Made by a program: the position numbers and the translations under genes | Shown: positions 50,107-58,140 of the stretch, piece by piece | How positions within the stretch are numbered: the stretch's first letter is position 1 | Layout of the letters: each line of letters starts with the position of its first letter | Origin: Acidobacteriota bacterium | GTDB taxonomy: Bacteria; Acidobacteriota; Terriglobia; 20CM-2-55-15 | Length of the DNA: 58,140 bases | Direction of reading: 5' to 3' | Assembly (NCBI GenBank): GCA_003223875.1 | Contig: QHWY01000083.1 | Location: forward strand, 1 to 58,140 | Notes under the pieces: model-generated | The model's input: only the letters and a program-made list of their open reading frames with translations | Databases searched by the model: none | What the model was told of the DNA's origin: nothing

Positions 50107-50349
50107 CTAGGTATGTTGATGACTCAGTTCGCTCCGGAACTTCTGGATCATGGAGTTCATCTGGTCTTTCAAATGGAGTTTCTTTTTCTTTAGTCGGATT
50201 TCTTCCAGATGATCTTGCTCAGTCATATGGTGGCGATTATTCAGTTCGTTGAGTTGCCCTTCGTATAGCTTGTGTTCCTCCACCAGACGGCGAAACTCTG
50301 GATTGGAGGACATCAAGCGTTCCTTGATCTCTTCCTCCTTCATCATCAT
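50107..50349 (-). CDS. YdcH/DUF465-family small helical protein
   Basis: An 80-residue protein from ATG 50349 (AGGAGG six bases upstream). Sequence features are those of DUF465: KERLMSSNPEFRRLVEEHKL then a short turn (NNRHHMTEQDHLEEIRLKKKK) and a second helix. It forms a helical hairpin. Cytosolic; function unknown in the family. It is 69 bases from the rimI-like gene upstream. Confidence 0.88.
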   Translation of the reverse strand: MMMKEEEIKERLMSSNPEFRRLVEEHKLYEGQLNELNNRHHMTEQDHLEEIRLKKKKLHLKDQMNSMIQKFRSELSHQHT

Positions 50350-50417
50350 CGCGCTCCTCCTCTTATGATCACGAAGTATGGACCTTATGGCCACCGTAGC
50401 ATACGGATCGGTACACT

Positions 50418-50894
50418 TCAATCCGAAATATCGAGTTCCATGATGTATGCGTCCTCGATCGGATTGGAGTAGTAATTCTTACGCTCTCCTGTGATCTTGA
50501 AGTCGAACTTGAGATAGAAGTTGATGGCCGGATTGTTTGATTTGCGAACTTCTAAAATCACTTTGCGGGCTTTGCGCCGTCCGGATTCCTCGACGGCGGC
50601 TGTCATCAGTTGATTTCCAATCCCGGACCTTGCATGGGCCGCTTCGACCGCAATGTTGTAGATTTCTGAAACGTCGGCCGAGATATGAAAGATCACAAAA
50701 CCGACGATGCCCAGCCGCCGTTTATCCGTTTCGGTCTCGGCGACAAAGCTGGATATAAAACCCTCGTCGTTCAACAATCGATAGTAACTATCGACGGACC
50801 AATGAGACAGATGTTGCCAGGAGCGCTCGATGTCGATGATCCGATCCACGTCGCCTTTGCGGGCTTTACGAATTCGGACTTCCAATGCTTTCAC
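50418..50894 (-). CDS. rimI: RimI-type N-acetyltransferase
   Basis: About 158 residues from GTG 50894, which is inside the end of tsaB; no ATG is near the domain start (TTG 50885 is an alternative). GNAT motifs: IRKARKGDVDRIIDIERSW, GFVIFHISADVSEIYNIAVE, HARSGIGNQLMTAAVEESG (acetyl-CoA loop) and VILEVRKSNNPAINFYLKFDF. Ribosomal S18 alanine N-acetyltransferases are usually encoded with tsaB, as here, with a 29-base overlap. Its substrate assignment rests on family and neighbour. Confidence 0.85.
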   Translation of the reverse strand: MKALEVRIRKARKGDVDRIIDIERSWQHLSHWSVDSYYRLLNDEGFISSFVAETETDKRRLGIVGFVIFHISADVSEIYNIAVEAAHARSGIGNQLMTAAVEESGRRKARKVILEVRKSNNPAINFYLKFDFKITGERKNYYSNPIEDAYIMELDISD

Positions 50895-51549
50895 GAGCAA
50901 TCTCCGCGTCGGGTTTACGCACGTAGACCGGTGAAAGGGGGCCGCTGCTGGCAGCCGTTGCCAATTCCGCAACCGTTCCGGCAAGGTATAAATCCATTGA
51001 ATGGATTCTCCATTCGGCCTCTTCTAATAACGAGCGATAACGAATCGCTCCGTCGCCGCAAAAAATAAGCGGTTGTCGCGGTAAAGATGCCACCCACTGG
51101 GCGGGTTTTAGCACGACCGGCCTTTGTTCTTCAATAAGAGTATCGCCTCTGCCGTTGGTGTTATTCCTCCGGTAAATCGCGCCGTAGATATCGCCCCGGC
51201 GTGCGTCGATCATCGGGGCAATTGGAATATCGCGAATGCCGGTCTTCCAGGCCAATGCCTCCAAAGTTGTTACACCGGCGGCGCGCTTAGAATTGGCGGC
51301 AGCGAAACCTTCCATGGCAGCGATTCCAACACGCAATCCGGTGAATGATCCCGGCCCGCAGGCGGCCGCAAAAATGTCGATGTCGTGTAACTGAAATGGG
51401 AGGTAGTGAAACAGAAATTCGATGGAGTGAAACAGCCGTTCAGAATGCTGAATCGACGAAGCCAGCCGAATCTCGCCGACCACTTCGCCTCGGTCGGTTA
51501 CGGAAACACTTCCGTACTCCGAACTCGTATCGACCGCTAAAACACGCAT
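50866..51549 (-). CDS. tsaB: tRNA threonylcarbamoyladenosine biosynthesis protein TsaB
   Basis: A protein of 227 residues with the ASKHA-fold opening MRVLAVDTSSEYGSVSV, the helix IQHSERLFHSIEFLF and AAACGPGSFTGLRVGIAAMEG, the TsaB/TsaD signature. It pairs with TsaD and TsaE in t6A37 synthesis. TsaC, which makes the threonylcarbamoyl-AMP donor, is encoded at 56945-57586. It diverges from the phosphofructokinase gene with ~37 bases between starts. Confidence 0.93.
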   Translation of the reverse strand: MRVLAVDTSSEYGSVSVTDRGEVVGEIRLASSIQHSERLFHSIEFLFHYLPFQLHDIDIFAAACGPGSFTGLRVGIAAMEGFAAANSKRAAGVTTLEALAWKTGIRDIPIAPMIDARRGDIYGAIYRRNNTNGRGDTLIEEQRPVVLKPAQWVASLPRQPLIFCGDGAIRYRSLLEEAEWRIHSMDLYLAGTVAELATAASSGPLSPVYVRKPDAEIARESIGSPNS

Positions 51550-51586
51550 GTCTTATTATAGGGCTGAAGATGTGAAGGAGGCGCCA

Positions 51587-52618
51587 ATGGAGAAAGTCGG
51601 TATCCTGACGGGCGGTGGAGATTGCCCAGGCCTTAACGCCGTCATTCGCGCAGTCGTCCGGCGAGCACACGGTCTTGGGTATGACGTCTTGGGCGTTAAG
51701 AATGGTTGGGCCGGTCTGATCCATGGATACACCGAGCCCCTGACAGATTTCTCCGTGACCGGCATCCTTCCACGGGGTGGTACCATCCTGGGAACCTCTC
51801 GGACGAACCCATTCAGGGATATGGATCATATTCAGAAACTTAAGTCCAATTGGCAAAAGTTTGGATTGAACTATCTGGTAGCCGTTGGCGGGGAAGATAC
51901 GCTTGGTGTGGCGCACAAGCTTTTCCGTCAGGAGGGTTATCCGGTCGTCGGTGTCCCCAAGACAATCGATAACGACCTGGCTGGGACCGACTACACGTTT
52001 GGGTTCGATACTGCTGTTCAGATCGTGACTGAAGCCATCGACCGTCTGCATACCACCGCCGAGTCCCACAAGCGCGTGATGGTCGTCGAAGTCATGGGCC
52101 GGCATGCCGGCTGGATTGCTACTCATTCTGGAATGGCGGGCGGTGCGGATTGCATATTGGTCCCGGAACGAAAGTTCAACATGGACGAGGTATGTGCGCT
52201 GATCCGCAAGCGTATCGATCGCGGCCGGGAATTTGCCATAGTTGTTGTGGCTGAGGGGGCAGCGCCCGCTGAAACCCACCACATTCACACGAAAACCGGT
52301 CACATCGATGAATTCGGTCATGCGCAGTTGGGCGGGATCGGCGATTGGCTCGGCGCGCAAATTGAGCAGAAGACTGGAATCGAAACACGCGTCACAGTTC
52401 TCGGACACGTGCAGCGCGGTGGAACGCCGACAGCATACGATCGTGTTCTTGCGACTCGTTTTGGCCTGAAAGCCGTTGAACTGATCCAGCAGAAACAGTT
52501 CGGATTTATGGCTGCACTGCGCGGAACCGAGATCGTGGCAGTTCCCATCGAAGAAGCACTCACACAAAAGCTGCTCGACCCCAGAGTTTTTGATGATGCT
52601 GCCGTCTTTTTCGGTTAG
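51587..52618 (+). CDS. Phosphofructokinase, probably pyrophosphate-dependent
   Basis: A protein of 343 residues from ATG 51587 (GAAGGAGG upstream). PFK signatures: VGILTGGGDCPGLNAVIRA, VGGEDTLGVAHKL, PKTIDNDLAGTDYTFGFDT, VMVVEVMGRHAGWIATHSG and VLGHVQRGGTPTAYDRVLA. In ATP enzymes the first site is GGDGS and the second PGTIDND; here GGEDT and PKTIDND have the Asp and Lys that favour pyrophosphate. It interconverts fructose 6-phosphate and fructose 1,6-bisphosphate reversibly. It is followed 2 bases later by mutS. Confidence 0.9.
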   Translation: MEKVGILTGGGDCPGLNAVIRAVVRRAHGLGYDVLGVKNGWAGLIHGYTEPLTDFSVTGILPRGGTILGTSRTNPFRDMDHIQKLKSNWQKFGLNYLVAVGGEDTLGVAHKLFRQEGYPVVGVPKTIDNDLAGTDYTFGFDTAVQIVTEAIDRLHTTAESHKRVMVVEVMGRHAGWIATHSGMAGGADCILVPERKFNMDEVCALIRKRIDRGREFAIVVVAEGAAPAETHHIHTKTGHIDEFGHAQLGGIGDWLGAQIEQKTGIETRVTVLGHVQRGGTPTAYDRVLATRFGLKAVELIQQKQFGFMAALRGTEIVAVPIEEALTQKLLDPRVFDDAAVFFG

Positions 52619-52620
52619 AC

Positions 52621-55239
52621 ATGCAAGATCAAGATCTCACGCCCATGATGCGGCAATATCATGCCGTCAAGCAGGAGACTCCCGACGCCCTCCTCCTCTT
52701 CCGTTTGGGTGATTTCTACGAACTTTTTTTCGAAGATGCCGTAACCGCCTCTCGCGAACTCGAGATCACGCTGACGGCGCGCAATAAGGATCGCGAGAAT
52801 CCAGTCCCGATGTGCGGTGTTCCTTACCACGCCGCGGATGGCTATATTGCCCGGCTCTTGCGTAAAGGCTACAAGGTAGCTATCTGCGACCAAATGGAAG
52901 CACCGCAAAAGGGTGTCAAACTCGTGAAGCGCGAAGTTACACGCGTGATCACACCGGGAACAGTTACCGACACCAATGTGCTGAATCCGGGTGAAAACAA
53001 TTTTTTATTGGCGATCTCCGAGCAAGACGGCCAACTCGGCTGCGCGTTCTTAGACATTTCAACGGGTGAACTGCGAGCTTCGCAATTTGCCGGAAACGAT
53101 CGATGGAATCGTCTTCTTTTGGATGTGGAACACTTCGCGCCGCGCGAGGTGTTATTTGCCGAAAAAGCGAAGGAAGAAATGGGCCGTTTCAATAGTGGAA
53201 TTGCCAAGACACCCATGGACGATTGGCTCTTCGATTCGGATTATGCTGCGCGCATATTGCGTGAGCAGTTCGGCACCGCAACCCTCGACGGTTTCGGCCT
53301 CGCTGGTAAGTCCGCTGCCATCGCAGCTTCTGGGGCGATGATTCACTATGTCCGGCAGACCCAAAAGACGACTTTGGGCCACATTACGGGACTGAGCTAT
53401 TCCGAATCCGCCGATTATTTGGTGCTCGACGCAGCAACCATCCGCAATCTTGAACTGTTCGAGCCATCGAATCCATCCAGCGAGAATACGAAAGATTCCC
53501 TGCTTGGCGTCATCAATAGAACCCGGACCGGCATGGGCGCGCGATTGTTGCGCAATTGGCTGGTCCGGCCCTCGATTGCAACTGCCGAAATCGCATCACG
53601 CCTTGACGCGGTCGGTGAGCTTGCCAGCTCAGCTGTTGTTTTGGAGGAGGCGCGCTCGTCATTTGATGGTCTGTTCGATCTGGAACGTTTGCTGAGCAAG
53701 ATCACTGTCGGGACCGCGGGTCCACGGGAGTTGACGGCATTGCGCGGTTCAATCGCGCGCCTGCCCGATATCGCAGCCGTTCTCGCCAAATTGAAGTCGG
53801 CCCGGTTTGTCCAACTGAATCAGCTCCTCGATCTTCTGTCGGATCTCAACGAACTACTCAACAAAGCTATTAGTGACAATCCTCCTTTTGCTCTCGCGGA
53901 TGGCGGCGTAATCCGCTCCGGCTACCACCTCGAACTCGATGAACTGCGCTCGCTGTCAAAGAACAGCAAGACCTACCTCGCCTCTGTTGAAGCCCGTGAG
54001 CGCGAGCGGACAGGTATTACCTCACTAAAGGTCAGGTTCAATAAGGTCTTCGGTTATTACATCGAAATTTCCAAAGCCAATCTGCACCTGGTTCCGAATG
54101 ACTACGATCGGAAGCAGACACTCGTGGGGGCGGAACGGTTCGTGACGCCGGAGCTGAAACAATACGAAGAGAAGATCCTTACCGCGGAGGAGAAGATTCT
54201 CGAAATCGAGAAGACGCTCTTTCAGGAAATTCGCGGCCGCATTGCCGAGCAGGCAAAACGGATTCGTCAAACCGCCTCAGTTGTTTCCGAATTCGACGTC
54301 CTTGCCGGATTTGCCGCTACGGCGCAGCGCTTCGGTTATACGAGGCCGCAGATTTCCGACAACGATGAATTCGTAGTCCGCAAAGGCCGCCATCCGGTGA
54401 TTGAAGCATTGGCCGACGAACACCGTGCGGACCGCTTCGTTCCCAACGATCTATTCATGAACGACTCCACGGATCAGATTTTGATCGTGACAGGACCGAA
54501 CATGGGCGGCAAGTCCACATTCCTCAGGCAGAATGCGTTGCTCGTGATCCTGGCGCAAATGGGTTCATTCGTTCCAGCGCAATTGATGCGGTTTCCCATC
54601 GTTGACCGAATTTTCACGCGCATCGGCGCCTCGGATAATCTCGCGCGGGGCCGATCCACTTTCATGGTTGAGATGACGGAGACCGCGATCATACTGAATT
54701 CCGCCACGCCGAAGAGCCTGATCATTCTGGATGAGATCGGCCGTGGAACGGCGACGTTTGACGGCTTGTCGTTGGCCTGGGCAGTCATCGAATATATCCA
54801 GGCGCATCTTCATGCAAAGACTATCTTTGCGACCCATTACCACGAGATCACAGAACTTGCAGATCTCTTGCCCGGCATCAAGAATTACCATGTCGCAGTG
54901 AAGGAGTCGCAAAACCGGATCATTTTCCTCAGAACCGTTGAGCCTGGGGCGGCGGATCGGAGCTATGGCATTGAGGTAGCAAAACTTGCGGGCATTCCCG
55001 CCGGAGTCACCCAAAGAGCCCGGGAGATCCTCAAAAAACATGAGGAAAATGAGCATCAGTTATCCGATAATCTCACCGTCCGAGCCGGACGTAAGCCCAG
55101 GATCGTCGTCAACCAGCTTTCGCTCTTCACTGCTCTTGAAGAAGAGTTGCGGAATGCTCTGCGCGAAGTGGATGTGGAAAATATCACACCGCTGGAAGCG
55201 TTGCGCGTTTTGGCGGATCTGAAGAAAAAGGCCACATAG
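52621..55239 (+). CDS. mutS: DNA mismatch repair protein MutS
   Basis: A protein of 872 residues. Mismatch-recognition domain I carries the F-x-E-like wedge in FRLGDFYELFFEDA; the core and clamp follow; the ATPase has Walker A TGPNMGGKSTFLRQ, signature RGRSTFMVEMTETA, Walker B LIILDEIGRGTATFDG and the His switch FATHYHEITEL. It recognises mispairs and bulges. MutL is not adjacent. 2 bases after the phosphofructokinase gene and 4 before nagZ, so they form a run. Confidence 0.97.
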   Translation: MQDQDLTPMMRQYHAVKQETPDALLLFRLGDFYELFFEDAVTASRELEITLTARNKDRENPVPMCGVPYHAADGYIARLLRKGYKVAICDQMEAPQKGVKLVKREVTRVITPGTVTDTNVLNPGENNFLLAISEQDGQLGCAFLDISTGELRASQFAGNDRWNRLLLDVEHFAPREVLFAEKAKEEMGRFNSGIAKTPMDDWLFDSDYAARILREQFGTATLDGFGLAGKSAAIAASGAMIHYVRQTQKTTLGHITGLSYSESADYLVLDAATIRNLELFEPSNPSSENTKDSLLGVINRTRTGMGARLLRNWLVRPSIATAEIASRLDAVGELASSAVVLEEARSSFDGLFDLERLLSKITVGTAGPRELTALRGSIARLPDIAAVLAKLKSARFVQLNQLLDLLSDLNELLNKAISDNPPFALADGGVIRSGYHLELDELRSLSKNSKTYLASVEARERERTGITSLKVRFNKVFGYYIEISKANLHLVPNDYDRKQTLVGAERFVTPELKQYEEKILTAEEKILEIEKTLFQEIRGRIAEQAKRIRQTASVVSEFDVLAGFAATAQRFGYTRPQISDNDEFVVRKGRHPVIEALADEHRADRFVPNDLFMNDSTDQILIVTGPNMGGKSTFLRQNALLVILAQMGSFVPAQLMRFPIVDRIFTRIGASDNLARGRSTFMVEMTETAIILNSATPKSLIILDEIGRGTATFDGLSLAWAVIEYIQAHLHAKTIFATHYHEITELADLLPGIKNYHVAVKESQNRIIFLRTVEPGAADRSYGIEVAKLAGIPAGVTQRAREILKKHEENEHQLSDNLTVRAGRKPRIVVNQLSLFTALEEELRNALREVDVENITPLEALRVLADLKKKAT

Positions 55240-55243
55240 ATCC

Positions 55244-56338
55244 ATGAAGGATCACTTCACGCTGGAACAGAAAGTAGGTCAGCTCTTCGTCCTTGGTTTT
55301 CAGGGCTACGAATTGGACCGTGAAACCCGGCTTCTCATCGAATTGATTCGTCCGGGTGGATTTTTGCTCTTCCAGCGTAACATCGAAAATTTAGATCAAA
55401 TCTACGATCTCACCAACCGTCTTCGGGACATTGCCGGCACCCCCGGATTTCTCGCTATCGATCATGAAGGTGGGCGCGTGGACCGGTTGAAACAACTCTT
55501 CGCGCCACTCCCTTCCATGGCGGAATTGGCTGACACCGGGATGGCGTCGTTACGGCTTGGCGCCCGAATTATCGCGGCGGAGCTCGAGGCGACGGGTTTC
55601 AATGTCGACTTCGCACCTGTCGTCGATCTCCGGTTACCACATTCGATGATGACGGATCGATGTCTGGCTAGCAGTCCCATGGAGGTTGTCCGGCTGGCGG
55701 CGGCGTTTATTGGAGAACTCTCGAAGCGGCGGATAGTGACGTGCGCCAAACATTTTCCGGGTCTTGGGGGAGCCGTGTCCGACCCTCATTTTTCTCTGCC
55801 GCGAATCGATCGCATCAAACGGCAAATCCAACAAGAGGATGCCATCCCGTTCGTGCGGCTTTTTGATCAAATCGGAATGATCATGATTGGTCATGCGCAC
55901 TATCCGAGTCTCGGCGACGAGAAACCGATCCCCGCTTCGCTCTCCTCACGCGTGATCGATGGCTTTTTAAGAAAGAAACTGGGCTACACAGGAATCAGCA
56001 TTACCGACGATCTCACGATGGGGGCAGTGACCAGCCTCGGCTTTAAACCGGATATCTTCCTCCGAGCGATTGAGGCCGGCAACGATCTGCTTCTGTTCTC
56101 TCAAACTACGCCGCTGGTCGAGCAAGCATTTCACCTTATCCTAAGAGCCGCACGCGGTAACACCAGCTTGCGGCGGCGTATAGACGAATCTGTCGAACGT
56201 ATCCTGACATTGAAGGCGCAAATGGAATTTCTGCCGCCGCGATATCGGACCCATTTGAGGGCACGTATCACCCGCCAAATCGATAAACTTCGCAAATCGT
56301 TAGAACCCGCCAGGACACTCGTTACACGTACGACGTAG
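55244..56338 (+). CDS. nagZ: Beta-N-acetylhexosaminidase, GH3 (NagZ type)
   Basis: A protein of 364 residues of the GH3 TIM barrel. Landmarks: GFLLFQRNIENLDQIYDLTN, LAIDHEGGRVDRLKQLF, NVDFAPVVDLR, CAKHFPGLGGAVSDPH (NagZ substrate/acid loop, with SDPH where SDSH is common), MIMIGHAHYPSL and ISITDDLTMGAV, whose Asp is the nucleophile. It removes GlcNAc from muropeptides in peptidoglycan recycling. No signal peptide, so cytosolic. It lies 4 bases after mutS and ends facing the convergent ydcF-like gene 7 bases away. Confidence 0.9.
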   Translation: MKDHFTLEQKVGQLFVLGFQGYELDRETRLLIELIRPGGFLLFQRNIENLDQIYDLTNRLRDIAGTPGFLAIDHEGGRVDRLKQLFAPLPSMAELADTGMASLRLGARIIAAELEATGFNVDFAPVVDLRLPHSMMTDRCLASSPMEVVRLAAAFIGELSKRRIVTCAKHFPGLGGAVSDPHFSLPRIDRIKRQIQQEDAIPFVRLFDQIGMIMIGHAHYPSLGDEKPIPASLSSRVIDGFLRKKLGYTGISITDDLTMGAVTSLGFKPDIFLRAIEAGNDLLLFSQTTPLVEQAFHLILRAARGNTSLRRRIDESVERILTLKAQMEFLPPRYRTHLRARITRQIDKLRKSLEPARTLVTRTT

Positions 56339-56345
56339 TCAATAT

Positions 56346-56948
56346 TTACAAGTCGATCCAGCGATAAACCGAAAACAGGAGGACTTCTCGGACGCTGTGC
56401 CAAAAGCGCTGAGAGGCCGCCCCTTCGATCGGACTATTGGGCGCAGGTGATGTATAGGTAATAATGCCGTTATCAGCGAACATTTTTTTCACGCGGAAGA
56501 GGTGAAAACCGTCGCTGACGACAAGGACCGAATTCCAGCCTTTCGCGTGGATCAGGTTCGATGCCGCCCGGATACTGTCGTATGTTGTGCCGCTCCCTTG
56601 CTCCGTCACAATTTTCGCGATCTCGACGCCCCGCTGAACGAGATAATTCGTGCTGACTTGAGCCTCGGAAAAATTCGGATCGGGACCGTAGCCGCCGGTC
56701 GTGATAATCGCGTGCGCGAATCCCTTCGTGTATAAATCGTACGCGTGGTCCAGGCGTGCCTTCAGCACGGGCGAGGGCCTGCCATTGTATTGAGCAGCGC
56801 CTAGTACGACGATCGCCTCCGCTTTTTGCGCTTCGTCGCGGACTGCATAATCGCGAATCCGACCGTAGAGATATATCCCGTAGATGGAGGTCACGATGAC
56901 GATCGCAATGCCGAGCAGAATCCCCCATTTAATCAGCCGCGGAATCAT
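56346..56948 (-). CDS. YdcF/SanA-like DUF218 protein
   Basis: A protein of 200 residues: one N-terminal membrane helix (WGILLGIAIVIVTSIYGIYLY) and a DUF218 domain (AEAIVVLGAAQYNGRPSPVL, AIITTGGYGPDPNFSEA, SGTTYDSIRAASNLI, VLVVSDGFHLFRVKKMF). Related SanA/YdcF/ElyC proteins act at the cell envelope, some in lipid-carrier or peptidoglycan metabolism. The exact role is open. It overlaps the tsaC gene by 4 bases. Confidence 0.88.
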   Translation of the reverse strand: MIPRLIKWGILLGIAIVIVTSIYGIYLYGRIRDYAVRDEAQKAEAIVVLGAAQYNGRPSPVLKARLDHAYDLYTKGFAHAIITTGGYGPDPNFSEAQVSTNYLVQRGVEIAKIVTEQGSGTTYDSIRAASNLIHAKGWNSVLVVSDGFHLFRVKKMFADNGIITYTSPAPNSPIEGAASQRFWHSVREVLLFSVYRWIDL

Positions 56949-57586
56949 GCCTTTCTCCGAATTCGCCCATCGAACGAGCGTTGGAGAGTCTCAAAAGATA
57001 TCGGGCCTTCTCTTAGAAGGACTGGCGGATCCACCGTCAGATCGACCACAGTGGAGCCGCCTGCCGATGGCAGCCGCCCGCCATCAACCAGTGCATCGAT
57101 GTGGTCGTCAAGCTGCTCGCGAACTTCTTCGGCTGTTACGGCGGCCGTCAAGCCGCTTCGGTTGGCACTGGTAGCCGTGATCGGCCGTCCAAAGCGTTTC
57201 ACCAGATTCGTTGCAAAATCCGCCATGGGCCAACGTACTCCGACGGTTTGTGTTCCAGCGGTCAGTTTCAACGGAACAGATTTCGCGGCTGTCAAAATCA
57301 CGGTCAATGGACCCGGCCAAAACCGCTGTAAAAGTTTATCGAAGTCATGGGCCGGCTTCGCCACGGATTCCGCCATGGCCACCGAATCGACGAGCAGAAG
57401 AATCGGTTTATTTTCCGGACGGCCTTTGACTTCGAAAATGCGATCGATTGCAGCATCTGCGAAGGGGTTGGCTCCAAGCCCATATGCCGTGTCGGTTGGA
57501 AAGGCAATAACGCCACAGGACCGAAGCAAGGTGACGATCTCATCGTAGTCTTCATCCTGCAGCGCGTCGGCGCGAAACACCTTCAC
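56945..57586 (-). CDS. tsaC: L-threonylcarbamoyladenylate synthase
   Basis: A protein of 213 residues of the YrdC/Sua5 type. Motifs: VIAFPTDTAYGLGANPF, IFEVKGRPENKPILLLV, FWPGPLTVILTA, VGVRWPMAD and ITATSANRSGL, which bind threonine, bicarbonate and ATP. Makes threonylcarbamoyl-AMP for t6A. It lacks the C-terminal Sua5 domain. Followed by the ydcF-like gene with an ATGA overlap. The start codon faces the divergent methyltransferase gene. Confidence 0.93.
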   Translation of the reverse strand: MKVFRADALQDEDYDEIVTLLRSCGVIAFPTDTAYGLGANPFADAAIDRIFEVKGRPENKPILLLVDSVAMAESVAKPAHDFDKLLQRFWPGPLTVILTAAKSVPLKLTAGTQTVGVRWPMADFATNLVKRFGRPITATSANRSGLTAAVTAEEVREQLDDHIDALVDGGRLPSAGGSTVVDLTVDPPVLLREGPISFETLQRSFDGRIRRKA

Positions 57587-57695
57587 CCGCGGATTGTACT
57601 ACGAGCTTTCATAGTACAATGCTCCCCAATATGAGACCCCGTCCGCCGGCCCAGCGGCGTCCCACTACACCAGGAGGGTTTGTGGCGTGGTTTAA

Positions 57696-58140
57696 ATGCA
57701 GATCGGCAAGAACAGCCGCAGACTCGTCGAGCTAAGGAAAGCCATTCGGCATGGCAGCCTCACGAGCGAGGGCTTGCTTCCTATCGAAGGACCGATCCTC
57801 TTGGAGGAAGCGGGACGCAGTGGAATCAAAATCGTTGACGTGTTTTGCAGGGCGGGTGCAAACATCCCCGCCGTTGAAGCGGAGGCGCTGTTCGAAATTC
57901 CGCCGGATGTCTTCAAGACAATCCAGGACACCGAACATTCCCAGGGCATCATTGCGACAGTTCAGCCCCGCGTCTTCACGATTCCACATGTATTCGCGGT
58001 CTCACCTGCCTTAGTCATCATTTTGGTGCGTCTTCAGGATCCGGGAAATGTTGGAACCATCCTTCGCATTGGCGAATCACTGGGAGCCACCGGGTGCATC
58101 GCCTTACGTGGAACGGCGGGTTTTTACAACGGCAAAGTCG
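57696..58140 (+). CDS. SpoU/TrmH-family RNA methyltransferase (3' end outside window)
   Basis: The first 148 residues of a TrmH-type methyltransferase, cut by the window end. MQIGKNSRRLVELRKAIRHG is the family's substrate-binding leader, IEGPILLEEA the next conserved stretch, and VIILVRLQDPGNVGTILRIG is motif 1 of the SpoU fold; the knotted SAM-binding motifs 2-3 lie beyond the edge. It 2'-O-methylates rRNA or tRNA. The ATG at 57696 follows an in-frame TAA at 57693. The only strong ribosome site (AGGAGGG, 57672) is 18 bases away and better placed for a GTG at 57682 in another frame, which encodes 18 residues and stops. Confidence 0.88.
   Translation, partial: MQIGKNSRRLVELRKAIRHGSLTSEGLLPIEGPILLEEAGRSGIKIVDVFCRAGANIPAVEAEALFEIPPDVFKTIQDTEHSQGIIATVQPRVFTIPHVFAVSPALVIILVRLQDPGNVGTILRIGESLGATGCIALRGTAGFYNGKV

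Overview
The window is a chromosomal segment (mid-50s % GC by eye) of a Gram-negative, aerobic, heterotrophic bacterium. It carries a complete tol-pal operon, a lipoprotein Pal, PssA/Psd phospholipid genes, an oxygen-dependent HemF and many signal peptides. An Acidobacteriota-like soil organism is my best inference: a secreted paralogue family sits next to a DUF6152 protein and a reaction-centre-type cytochrome, there is a bacterial F420 locus, and extragenic palindromes are abundant. No rRNA or tRNA gene and no CRISPR array was seen.

Layout. 1-4.5 kb: a sigma-like/PadR-like gene pair, then a small graveyard (integrase fragment, group II intron tail, 5'-truncated gene), then three secreted proteins including a diheme cytochrome. 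4.5-12.5 kb: palindromic elements, lactate permease, SurA/DsbA fusion, class III aminotransferase divergent from an F420-type LLM oxidoreductase, Nudix, M61 peptidase, and a SelW-like selenoprotein with an in-frame UGA. 12.5-23.3 kb: GAF-SpoIIE phosphatase, TMTC-like TPR protein, creatininase-like protein, MOSC-thiD, GNAT, and a two-component pair whose kinase has a degraded ATPase domain. 23.3-31.3 kb: hemF, zinc-ribbon/hydrolase pair, then cofD-cofC-cofE-npdG and a DedA-MprF fusion. 31.3-39.1 kb: bifunctional nuclease and recN facing away from tolQ-tolR-tolA-tolB-pal-cpoB, then ssb. 39.1-40.98 kb: repeats, wHTH regulator, membrane proteins and a broken YdeI gene. 41-52 kb: mostly minus-strand housekeeping genes (accA, dnaE, guaA, Usg-like, pssA, psd, ydcH, rimI, tsaB). 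51.6-58.1 kb: PPi-type phosphofructokinase, mutS, nagZ, ydcF, tsaC, and a partial SpoU methyltransferase running off the end.

How genes work together. CofC-CofD-CofE make coenzyme F420 and NpdG can reduce it with NADPH; the LLM oxidoreductase 17 kb away is a plausible user. The Tol-Pal set is complete and tightly overlapping. TsaB and TsaC belong to the t6A pathway; PssA and Psd form the phosphatidylethanolamine route.

Most unusual signals: (1) the SelW-like selenoprotein at 12286-12513 with a bSECIS-like hairpin; (2) a 108-bp inverted-repeat mini-transposon in three near-identical copies, each with a perfect 9-bp target duplication; (3) a palindromic element plus three 36-bp tandem repeats inserted in frame into the N-terminus of TolB, sharing a 24-bp end with a free-standing 160-bp element near 39.8 kb.
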